In this document: positions 17,540 to 24,708 of the stretch, one piece after another
Layout of the letters: each line of letters opens with the position of its first letter
Numbering within the stretch: the stretch's first letter is position 1
DNA from: Bacteroidales bacterium UBA1714
GTDB taxonomy: Bacteria; Bacteroidota; Bacteroidia; Bacteroidales; Paludibacteraceae
Direction: 5' to 3'
Assembly: GCA_002317295.1 (NCBI GenBank)
Contig: DCIY01000004.1
Span: 1-41,313, forward strand
Length of the DNA stretch: 41,313 nucleotides
Notes under the pieces: generated by a model
The model's input: the letters and a program-made list of their open reading frames with translations, nothing else
The model's database searches: none
Told to the model about the DNA's origin: nothing
Translations under genes and position numbers: made by a program

Positions 17540-17571
17540 CAAAGATACAATTAATTTATTACATATGCAAG
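17540..17571 (-). promoter_or_regulatory. Promoter of the rel operon
   Basis: On the minus strand TATCTTTG (17547 down to 17540) is a perfect -7 box; the -33 position holds CTTG (17571-17568), one base off TTTG, at 20-base spacing. It is divergent from the amidase promoter about 70 bases away. Confidence 0.6.
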
Positions 17572-17638
17572 CGCGAGCGCGTTTTTTTTACAAAAAACAG
17601 CGATTTCGATTTTATTCCTGCGTTTTATGGAAGAATGG

Positions 17639-17670
17639 TTTGCAACTTTGGCAAGATTTTTGTAACTTTG
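17639..17670 (+). promoter_or_regulatory. Promoter of the amidase-MCE unit
   Basis: TTTG at 17639-17642 and TAACTTTG at 17663-17670 with a 20-base spacer match the Bacteroidota consensus; the ATG follows 18 bases later. Confidence 0.78.
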
Positions 17671-17688
17671 CACTCAAATTGGATAATT

Positions 17689-18471
17689 ATGCGCATGAGA
17701 CTCTTTTTTTGGAATATACTTTTCCTGACGCTGATGGGTACTGCGGTGCTTTGGGCGGATCCTGCATACGATTTTACGGTGGTGATTGATGCCGGTCATG
17801 GTGGAGAGGATGCAGGAGCTGTTGGCCGAACCGGGTTGATGGAGAAAGATTTGAATTTGAAGGTGTCGACCATGTTGGCCGATACCATTCGTGCCGCTTT
17901 TCCCCGTGTTCAGGTGTTGCAAACCCGAACGGAGGACGTGTTTATTCCGCTCCAGCGTCGGGCGGATTTTGTCAATAAGCACAACGCCGATCTGTTTATC
18001 TGTATTCATACCAATGCAGCGGAAAATCGTGCTGCCACAGGGGCTGAAACGTTCATTTTGGGTACGGACCGTATGGAGGATAATCTGGATGTGGCCATGC
18101 GGGAAAATGCGGTGATGAAACTGGAAGATGGGTTTGAGACCACTTACGAAGGTTTTGATCCCAATTCGGTGGATTCGTATATTATGTTTGAATTGATGCA
18201 AAACCAGTATATGGATCAGTCTTTGCAGTTTGCCAGTCTGGTTCAAAATCAGTTTACCAGTACGTTGCATCGGGACGACCGCGGTGTGCGCCAGGCGGCT
18301 TTTTGGGTCCTCCTTAAGTCTGCCTGTCCCAGTGTGTTGGTGGAAATGGGTTTTATTTCCAACAGGGATGAAGAATTGTATCTGGCTTCTGCAATTGGTA
18401 AACGGGAGATAACAGCCGCTCTGTTTACCGCCTTTAGTTCGTTTTATTCCAAAAATGGTAAGAAGCAATGA
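17689..18471 (+). CDS. N-acetylmuramoyl-L-alanine amidase
   Basis: A 260-residue exported zinc amidase (Amidase_3 family, AmiC-like) that cuts the lactyl-peptide bond of peptidoglycan, typically during septum splitting. A signal peptide (about 1-23, ending LWA) precedes the catalytic domain. Zinc ligands are visible as the His of DAGHGGEDAG, the following Glu (GLMEKDLN) and the His of CIHTNA, with the catalytic Glu in LVEMGFISN. The ATG at 17689 follows the promoter directly; a longer frame without signal character is rejected. Its stop overlaps the next start (ATGA), coupling it to the MCE protein. Confidence 0.93.
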   Translation: MRMRLFFWNILFLTLMGTAVLWADPAYDFTVVIDAGHGGEDAGAVGRTGLMEKDLNLKVSTMLADTIRAAFPRVQVLQTRTEDVFIPLQRRADFVNKHNADLFICIHTNAAENRAATGAETFILGTDRMEDNLDVAMRENAVMKLEDGFETTYEGFDPNSVDSYIMFELMQNQYMDQSLQFASLVQNQFTSTLHRDDRGVRQAAFWVLLKSACPSVLVEMGFISNRDEELYLASAIGKREITAALFTAFSSFYSKNGKKQ

Positions 18472-19358
18472 AACATGCACGTGAAATAAAAGTCGCCGTA
18501 TTGGCAACAGTTTGTGTTTTTCTGGTTTATTTTGGGTTTTATTTTTTGCGGGGAGTCAATATCTTTTCGCCTGTGGATTCCTATGTGGGCAAGTTTGCCA
18601 ATGTGGGTGGTCTGACCGAGCAGGCACCGGTTATGGTGCGTGGATACAAGGTGGGTCAGGTGGATGAGATTACCTACGACTTTTCGCAATCGGAGGCGTT
18701 TACCGTACACATGTCCATAGACAATCATATTGTATTGCCGGCCGGTACCCGTATGGTGTTGGCTTCCAATGGGCTGTTGGGCGGTAAAATGATTGAACTG
18801 GATATACCTTCCTCTTATGTCCAAGCCGCTTATCACAGTGGGGACACATTGCCCACCATGGTAGCGTTGGGGTTGGTGGAGTCGCTTGAGGCTGGTGTAT
18901 TGGTTCAGTTGGACAGCGCCATGGCTCAGGCCAACGAATTGCTGCTGTCGCTCAATGGTCAGCTTTCGGACCAAAATATCCGTAGTACATTGGCCAATGT
19001 GCATCGTATTACCGAGAACCTGAATGTAACATCCCAGGATTTGAAGTATCTGACCCATGCTCAGTTGCCCGGAATGGTGGCAAAGGCCGATACGGCCATG
19101 TCGGATTTGCGCGAGGTATTATCTGAGGTTCAGCAGGCGGATTTGAACCATACTCTCAGTGTTTTGGATACTACGGTGACCCAATTGCAACAGGTACTGA
19201 CCTCCAAAGAGGGTACATTGGGCATGTTGCTTTATGATGACGATTTGTATGCTCATGTAGATTCTGCTGTAGTGAGTCTGCAAGCCCTGGTTTCCGACCT
19301 GAAAGCCAATCCAAAACGCTATGTCAATATCCAGGTGTTTGGAAAGAAGAAAGACTGA
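18468..19358 (+). CDS. MCE/MlaD-family lipid transport protein
   Basis: A 296-residue protein with one N-terminal membrane anchor (about 8-29, VAVLATVCVFLVYFGFYFLR) and an MCE domain (about 35-115: YVGKFANVGGLTEQAPVMVRGYKVGQV ... LASNGLLGGKMIEL). The remainder is a helical, Gln- and Leu-rich region (about 135-275), probably coiled coil. MCE/MlaD proteins form hexameric rings that carry phospholipids between inner and outer membranes. The ATPase and permease partners (MlaF, MlaE) are not encoded here, so they must lie elsewhere. It is translationally coupled to the amidase gene. Confidence 0.9.
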   Translation: MKHAREIKVAVLATVCVFLVYFGFYFLRGVNIFSPVDSYVGKFANVGGLTEQAPVMVRGYKVGQVDEITYDFSQSEAFTVHMSIDNHIVLPAGTRMVLASNGLLGGKMIELDIPSSYVQAAYHSGDTLPTMVALGLVESLEAGVLVQLDSAMAQANELLLSLNGQLSDQNIRSTLANVHRITENLNVTSQDLKYLTHAQLPGMVAKADTAMSDLREVLSEVQQADLNHTLSVLDTTVTQLQQVLTSKEGTLGMLLYDDDLYAHVDSAVVSLQALVSDLKANPKRYVNIQVFGKKKD

Positions 19359-19430
19359 TATTAGACAATTTCTAAATTTTAAAAAAGCGCTTTTTTCCAC
19401 CTTATTGGCGAAAATAGCACAATTATCCTG

Positions 19431-19465
19431 AATGTTCCACAATTATCCCCTGTGGAACATTTTTT
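19431..19465 (+). terminator. Intrinsic terminator after the MCE gene
   Basis: An 11-bp perfect stem (19431-19441 with 19451-19461), loop ATTATCCCC, then a short T-run. It ends the amidase-MCE transcript before the dnaA promoter. Confidence 0.75.
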
Positions 19466-19595
19466 GTAACTGCAGCAATATCAGCAAATTATGTGTTTAT
19501 AACTTTTGTAATGTATTGATAATCAGTTGTTTGTTTGTAACTAATTGAAATATACAAATATAGCACTTTGTTTCAACCTGGCATTTTGAGCCCGA

Positions 19596-19627
19596 TTTGT
19601 GTATATCAGAAATTTGTAGTAATTTTG
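19596..19627 (+). promoter_or_regulatory. Promoter of dnaA
   Basis: TTTG at 19596-19599 and TAATTTTG at 19620-19627 with a 20-base spacer match the consensus exactly; the ATG lies 17 bases downstream. Confidence 0.78.
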
Positions 19628-19644
19628 CACCCGCTTTTGATAAA

Positions 19645-21021
19645 ATGACGGCTTCAGAATTGAGTAAATTATGGTTTAAGTGCTCGCATTTATTGCGGGA
19701 ACATTTGACTCCAAGTGTGTACAACACCTGGTTTGCTTCATTGAGTGCTGTCAGTTATGATAATAATGTACTCGTGTTACGCGTGAAGAGTCAGTTTGTG
19801 GCCGAATACATTGAGGAGAATTATATTCGCGAACTGGGTCGTGCCATTCGTTCCGTGTTTGGAGATTCCACGCGTTTGGCTTATCGGGTATTGGTGGATT
19901 CTACCACCGGTTCTTCGACCACATATACCTCAGCCGGGCAGTCTTCGGAGCCCGTTATGGATGTGGACAAACGTTCCTCCTCTGCCAATCCTTCCTGGGA
20001 TTCGCAATTGAACAGTCAATACACGTTCTCCACGTTTATTCAGGGTACGACCAATAAGTTGGCCCGTGCCGCAGGTGTGGCGATTTCCAAAGAGCCGGGT
20101 CGTACCGTATTTAATCCGCTCTTTATTTTTGGAGGCAGCGGAGTGGGGAAGACTCACCTGGCCAATGCCATTGGCAATCAGGTGGCTCAATTGTTTCCGC
20201 TTCATCGGGTGCTGTATGTGAGTGCGAATACCTTTAAATTACAATATCAGGAGGCTGTTCGTGAAAAGAAAGTGCCGGAATTCCTGCTTTTTTACCAAAA
20301 TGTAGATGTACTGATATTGGATGATATTCAGTTCTTCTCGGGTCTCAAAGGAACGCAGGATACGTTCTTCCATATCTTTGATTATCTGCACCAATCCCGC
20401 AAGCAGTTGATATTGACTTCCGATCGTTCGCCTCTCGAGTTACCCGATGTGGAGGAGCGCCTGTTGACGCGATTTAAGTGGGGTTTGACGGTGGAAATAG
20501 AGCGTCCGGATCTGGCGTTGCGCAAGGCGATTCTGATGGATAAGGTGCATCGTGACGGACTGCCGTTGACGCAGGAGATTGTGGACTATATTGCTGTTCA
20601 TGCCTGTGATAATATTCGGGATATTGAAGGCATTCTGGCCTCGTTGATGGCCTATGCCACCCTGATGAACAATGATATCGATTTGGCATTGGTGCAGTCG
20701 GTGCTGTCTCATGTGGTCAAAAAAGAAACCAAACAGGTGGTTTTTGCCGATGTGATGGGAGCGGTGTGTGAACATATGCAAATCAATGAGAAATCCATTG
20801 TGGGTCGTACCCGCAGTCAGGAGGTGGTTCGAGCCCGATCGATGATTGTGTACCTGTCCAAACAGTTGACTGACAGGACATTAACCGAGATTGGTAATCA
20901 TATAGGTCACCGTACGCACTCGACCGTTTTACACGCGTACAACTCCATTCAGCAGCAGCTGCAGTACGATTCTGCCCTGCGACAAGACCTCCAAATGTTG
21001 GAATCTGAATTAAGAAAATGA
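19645..21021 (+). CDS. dnaA: Chromosomal replication initiator DnaA
   Basis: A 458-residue initiator that binds DnaA boxes at the origin and melts DNA. Domain I (about 1-80) has the helicase-loading features (W10, TPSVYNTWFASL). A Ser/Thr-rich linker (about 82-125) follows. The AAA+ domain has Walker A GGSGVGKT (163-170), Walker B LILDDIQF (about 223-230) and sensor/arginine-finger regions LTSDRSP and LLTRFKWGL. Domain IV has the DnaA signature, RARSMIVYLSKQL then GHRTHSTVLHAY. The start at 19645 is 17 bases after the promoter; an earlier non-ATG frame start lies inside the promoter and is rejected. Confidence 0.97.
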   Translation: MTASELSKLWFKCSHLLREHLTPSVYNTWFASLSAVSYDNNVLVLRVKSQFVAEYIEENYIRELGRAIRSVFGDSTRLAYRVLVDSTTGSSTTYTSAGQSSEPVMDVDKRSSSANPSWDSQLNSQYTFSTFIQGTTNKLARAAGVAISKEPGRTVFNPLFIFGGSGVGKTHLANAIGNQVAQLFPLHRVLYVSANTFKLQYQEAVREKKVPEFLLFYQNVDVLILDDIQFFSGLKGTQDTFFHIFDYLHQSRKQLILTSDRSPLELPDVEERLLTRFKWGLTVEIERPDLALRKAILMDKVHRDGLPLTQEIVDYIAVHACDNIRDIEGILASLMAYATLMNNDIDLALVQSVLSHVVKKETKQVVFADVMGAVCEHMQINEKSIVGRTRSQEVVRARSMIVYLSKQLTDRTLTEIGNHIGHRTHSTVLHAYNSIQQQLQYDSALRQDLQMLESELRK

Positions 21022-21042
21022 CCCTTTGGGTCGTTTTTTTTT
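21020..21042 (+). terminator. Terminator of dnaA
   Basis: GACCC-TTT-GGGTC (21020-21032) followed by G and a long T-run. It overlaps the dnaA stop codon, and its T-run supplies part of the -33 box of the dnaX promoter. Confidence 0.7.
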
Positions 21043-21071
21043 GCATATGTGCGAAAAAAGTTGTAACTTTG
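21040..21071 (+). promoter_or_regulatory. Promoter of dnaX
   Basis: TTTG at 21040-21043 and TAACTTTG at 21064-21071 are 20 bases apart; the ATG is at 21090. Confidence 0.78.
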
Positions 21072-21089
21072 CACGCTAATTTATTTACA

Positions 21090-22871
21090 ATGGAGAACTA
21101 TATCGTTTCAGCACGAAAGTACAGACCTCAGACTTTTGAATCCGTAGTGGGGCAAAATGCGCTTACGGACACGTTGCGCAATGCCATTCGGCAGAACCAT
21201 TTGGCACACGCCTATTTGTTTTGTGGACCGAGAGGTGTGGGTAAGACAACCTGTGCGCGTATTTTTGCAAAAACCATCAACTGTTTAAATCCCTCGCCTG
21301 ATCATGAAGCATGCAATGCGTGTGAATCCTGTCAGGCGTTTAACGAGCAGCGCAGTTACAACATTCACGAACTGGATGCGGCATCCAATAATTCGGTGGA
21401 GGATATCCGTACGCTGATTCAGGAGGTACGCATTCCGCCTCAGGTGGGCAAGTATTCGGTGTATATTATTGATGAGGTACATATGTTGTCCCAGGGTGCT
21501 TTTAACGCCTTGCTCAAGACGCTGGAAGAACCCCCTTCGTATGCGATATTCATATTGGCTACCACGGAGAAGCACAAAGTGTTGCCTACTATTTTGAGTC
21601 GTTGTCAGGTATACGATTTTCAACGAATCACCATCATGGATATGGTGCATCACCTGCAGTACGTAGCCTCTCAGGAAGGGGTGACAGCTCAGGAGGAAGC
21701 GCTGACCATTGTGGCTCAAAAGGCGGATGGCGGTTTGCGTGATGCGTTGTCTATCTTTGATCAGTTGGTAGCTTTCTGTGGCAATCATATCACTTACGAG
21801 CGCACGCTTGAGGTGCTCAATGTGCTGGATACCGATTACTATTTCCGTTTGACCCAGTGGGCATTGGCAGGCAATGTGGCGCAAGCTTTGTTGTTGTTTA
21901 ACGATGTGTTGCAGCATGGATTTGATGCTCAGCAGTTTGTGATTGGTTGGGAGGAGTTCCTGCGTGATGTACTTGTGAGCCGTGATCCGGTGACCGTTGC
22001 GCTGCTGGAGACATCGGAGTCCATTCGTAAGCAGTATATCGAATTGGCGAAGCAGTGTCCTGCCCCCTGGTTGTTTAAGGCCCTGGATTTGGCCAATACC
22101 TGTGATGTGCAGTATCGTACGGCCAAAAACCGCCGTTTGGTGGTGGAATTGTTCCTGGTGAAACTGTGTCAGTTGATGACAGCCCAACCGTCAGCTGCTC
22201 CTGCTCCTGCTGCCAAACCGGCAGCTGCTCCTGCTCCTACTGCCAAACCGGTAGCTGCTCCTGCGCCTGCGGTCAAGCCGGCCCCCAAACCGGCAACCTC
22301 TTCAGCAGCAGTTCCTGCGTCTTCCGCCACTCCGACCCCCAAACCGGCAGCTATGCCTGTTATTGATTCGGCCTTGCCCAAGATGCCCAGCCTCAAGACT
22401 ACGGCGCCTTCGCCATCGTCATCGTCATCGTCTTCGTCTTCGTCATCGTTATCGTCTACGTCTACGTCTACGTCTACATCTCCCCTACTGGGAGATTCGG
22501 AAGGGGCTCATTCCCCTTTTACCAATGACCAACTTATGGGCGCGTGGGTTGGTCTGAAGCAACACTTCCCTCAGGAAGGGCGCCTGTTGGCGATGATATC
22601 ATCCTGCCGACCTGTGATTAAGTCCGATAACCTGTTGCAACTGACGGTGAATAATCCGCTGCAAAAAACCGAGTTTACGCAGTTTGCTCCTCAGATTATG
22701 GCTCTGTTGCGAGATCAGCTCCATCATGCCGATTTGCACTTGGAACTGTTGGTGGCTCAGTATGACAAATCGTCGGAAGCGTATACGGCCTCGGAACGGT
22801 ACAAACGACTATTGTCCGAAAATGCCCATTTGGCTGATTTTAAAAACCAGTTTGCCTTACAAATAGACTAA
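21090..22871 (+). CDS. dnaX: DNA polymerase III gamma/tau subunit DnaX
   Basis: A 593-residue clamp-loader subunit. The N-terminal AAA+ module (about 1-370) has Walker A GPRGVGKT (46-53), a zinc site of four cysteines (about 65, 75, 78, 81), Walker B with DEVH (128-131) and the SRC arginine-finger motif (170-172). The tail begins with a low-complexity linker: three copies of a ten-residue Pro/Ala/Lys unit, a run of Ser then Ser-Thr, and a TSPLLGDSEGA segment encoded by a dispersed palindromic repeat. A folded C-terminal part (about 485-593) probably contacts the polymerase. No frameshift signal was identified. The start at 21090 (MENYIVSARKYRP) is the family's standard N-terminus. Confidence 0.95.
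   Translation: MENYIVSARKYRPQTFESVVGQNALTDTLRNAIRQNHLAHAYLFCGPRGVGKTTCARIFAKTINCLNPSPDHEACNACESCQAFNEQRSYNIHELDAASNNSVEDIRTLIQEVRIPPQVGKYSVYIIDEVHMLSQGAFNALLKTLEEPPSYAIFILATTEKHKVLPTILSRCQVYDFQRITIMDMVHHLQYVASQEGVTAQEEALTIVAQKADGGLRDALSIFDQLVAFCGNHITYERTLEVLNVLDTDYYFRLTQWALAGNVAQALLLFNDVLQHGFDAQQFVIGWEEFLRDVLVSRDPVTVALLETSESIRKQYIELAKQCPAPWLFKALDLANTCDVQYRTAKNRRLVVELFLVKLCQLMTAQPSAAPAPAAKPAAAPAPTAKPVAAPAPAVKPAPKPATSSAAVPASSATPTPKPAAMPVIDSALPKMPSLKTTAPSPSSSSSSSSSSSLSSTSTSTSTSPLLGDSEGAHSPFTNDQLMGAWVGLKQHFPQEGRLLAMISSCRPVIKSDNLLQLTVNNPLQKTEFTQFAPQIMALLRDQLHHADLHLELLVAQYDKSSEAYTASERYKRLLSENAHLADFKNQFALQID
22192..22281. repeat. Three tandem 30-bp units in the dnaX linker
   Basis: Units begin at 22192, 22222 and 22252 (CAGCTGCTCCTG and variants), differing at a few bases. 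They encode repeated AAAPAPAAKP-like decapeptides and keep the reading frame. Confidence 0.9.
22414..22479. repeat. TCG/TCT/TCA trinucleotide tract in dnaX
   Basis: A tract of TCN and ACG codons (ATCGTC, then CTTCGT, then CTACGT hexamers) encodes the Ser-run and Ser-Thr repeat. Units are multiples of three, so length change would not shift the frame. Confidence 0.85.
22476..22520. repeat. Dispersed palindromic repeat inside dnaX
   Basis: The segment starting ACATCTCCCCTACTGGGAGA and ending in ATTCCCCTTTT resembles, in sequence and in reading frame, the segment at 37903-37938 in the nucleotidase gene. Both encode TSPL-x-G-(D/E)-SEGA. Confidence 0.7.
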
Positions 22872-22896
22872 ATATTAACCTTAAATTTTGGAATGT

Positions 22897-24708
22897 ATGA
22901 ACCCGTTATTTATTTTGCTATTCTCGTTTGCACTCATGACAGATGTGCACATCTCCAACTCGAATATGCGTCCTTTGGAGGATTTGCAGCGTTCGGTGGA
23001 TGAAATCAACAGTTTGGATGACATTGATTTTGTGCTTCTAACCGGTGATATTACCGAGTCGGGAGACCGCCAGGCCATGCTGAAGGCCAAGGGTCAGTTT
23101 GATCGTCTGAAAATGCCGTATTATATTTGCAGCGGAAACCACGAAACGACCTGGTCCGAATCGGGTGTGATGGATTTTAACCGTGTATATGGGGACAATC
23201 GATTTGCCTTTGTGCACGACAGTGTCTTTTTTGTAGGATTCAATTCCGGTCCGGTGCTCAAGATGGCGGATGGTCATGTAGCTCCGCAGGATATTACCTG
23301 GGTAGAGGAGCAGATTCAAAAGCAGGCCGTGGACAACATGCCGATTATTGTGGCCACGCACTATCCGTTGCGTTTTGGCGATGTGGATAACTGGTATGAG
23401 GTGACTGATATGTTGCGTAAGTATAATGTGCAAGCCGTTGTGGGCGGTCACTATCACCAATGTTTGTTTTTTGATTGCGATGGGATACCGGATTATCTCA
23501 ATCGCTCCAACCTGCGCGACAAGGATGGTGTGAATGGTTATTCCATCATTCGTGTGGATGCCGATTCCATTCGTTTTTTTGAGAAGCGCATCGGTGAGGC
23601 TCCTCGTCATTGGGCTTCTACAGCGTTTGAAACCAAGCACTATGGTCCGTCTGATGCTGCTTTGCGTCCCTCGTTTGCCGTCAATGAGCAATATTCCCAT
23701 GTTGCTCCTGCCTGGCAACGTCGCATGGGGGTGGGTATCTATGCTTCTCCTGCCATGGCCAATAATCGTGTCTATATAGGGGATGACGAAGGTCATTTCT
23801 ATTGCCTCAACGCCAAGACGGGCGCTACTTTGTGGCAGTATAAGGCGGATGCCCGCATCTATTCCACGGCTGCCATTGCGGACAACAAGGTGGTGTTTGG
23901 TTCAACCGATAATTCCATCTATTGTCTCAATGCCACCTCGGGTGAACTCATATGGGCTTATGCCACTCCCAAGGCGGTGATGGGCAGTCCGGTGATTGAC
24001 CAGGGAGTAGTGTATGTGGGTGGCAGTGACGGTTGTATGCGTGCTTTGAACCTGGAGGATGGCAGCGAGGTATGGACGTTTGACCAAATGAAAAACTACT
24101 ACAGTTCGCGTCCGACGTTATATAATGGTCGATTGTACTTTGGTGCGTGGGACAGTTATATGTACTGCGTGGATACGAAGGATGGTCAGTTGGTTTGGAA
24201 ATGGAACAATGGCAGCAATACGGACAAACTCTCTCCCGCTCAGGTATGGCCGGTGATTGCCCACGACCGGGTTTATTTTGCCGCTCCGGATCGCTATATG
24301 ACCTGTTTGGATGCCAATGATGGTCACCAGATTTGGCGTACGCGTCGCTATAAGGTGCGTGAAACAGCCGGTATGGATGCTGATCAAACGATGGTTTTCT
24401 CCAAGTGTATGTGGGATACGGTGGTTTGTTTCAGTGCCACATCTGAAAAATTAGATACCGTTTGGGCGACCAATTGCGGTTTTGGGTATGAGCATGCTCC
24501 TTGTATGCCGTTGGAGAAAGACGGAACGGTGTTTGTAGGCACCAAGAATGGTGTGGTTTTGGGACTGGAGGCCAAGACCGGACGGGTGATGTGGCAGCAT
24601 AAGATAGGCAGCAGCCTCATTCAGACCACCTTGCCCATTTCCGGCAACGATGTACTCGTTACTTCGACGGATGGCACCGTCACCCGCCTTGTTGTTAATC
24701 ATCAATAG
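22897..24708 (+). CDS. Metallophosphoesterase fused to a PQQ-type beta-propeller
   Basis: A 603-residue two-domain protein. The N-terminal calcineurin-like phosphoesterase (about 10-215) has all metal motifs: DVH, LLTGDITESGD, SGNHE, ATHYPL and GGHYH. The C-terminal domain (about 265-600) is a propeller of PQQ/BamB-like blades, with repeated patterns such as VYIGDDEGHFYCLNAKTGATLW and its relatives. Two adjacent in-frame starts exist; ATG at 22897 is chosen over the TTG at 22888. The N-terminus is hydrophobic (NPLFILLFSFALM) but runs straight into the first metal motif, so a cleaved signal peptide is doubtful. The substrate is unknown. The coding end meets a dispersed repeat that overlaps the next gene. 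Confidence 0.85.
   Translation: MNPLFILLFSFALMTDVHISNSNMRPLEDLQRSVDEINSLDDIDFVLLTGDITESGDRQAMLKAKGQFDRLKMPYYICSGNHETTWSESGVMDFNRVYGDNRFAFVHDSVFFVGFNSGPVLKMADGHVAPQDITWVEEQIQKQAVDNMPIIVATHYPLRFGDVDNWYEVTDMLRKYNVQAVVGGHYHQCLFFDCDGIPDYLNRSNLRDKDGVNGYSIIRVDADSIRFFEKRIGEAPRHWASTAFETKHYGPSDAALRPSFAVNEQYSHVAPAWQRRMGVGIYASPAMANNRVYIGDDEGHFYCLNAKTGATLWQYKADARIYSTAAIADNKVVFGSTDNSIYCLNATSGELIWAYATPKAVMGSPVIDQGVVYVGGSDGCMRALNLEDGSEVWTFDQMKNYYSSRPTLYNGRLYFGAWDSYMYCVDTKDGQLVWKWNNGSNTDKLSPAQVWPVIAHDRVYFAAPDRYMTCLDANDGHQIWRTRRYKVRETAGMDADQTMVFSKCMWDTVVCFSATSEKLDTVWATNCGFGYEHAPCMPLEKDGTVFVGTKNGVVLGLEAKTGRVMWQHKIGSSLIQTTLPISGNDVLVTSTDGTVTRLVVNHQ

Larger units (their letters stand above)
19359..19644. other. 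AT-rich gap upstream of dnaA, possible origin region
   Basis: This 286-base gap holds a perfect 16-bp palindrome at 19381-19396 (six A, GCGC, six T), the terminator at 19431 and the dnaA promoter at 19596. The rest is AT-rich. I see TGTTCCACA and TGTGGAACA, each 7 of 9 to the DnaA box TTATCCACA or its complement, but no exact box. Genes diverge 2 kb away. Calling it an origin is an inference. Confidence 0.3.

Noticed and set aside
21600..22300. Programmed frameshift in dnaX producing a short gamma subunit
   Set aside because: I saw no clear slippery A-run followed by a stem-loop and an early stop; the low-complexity linker alone is not evidence.
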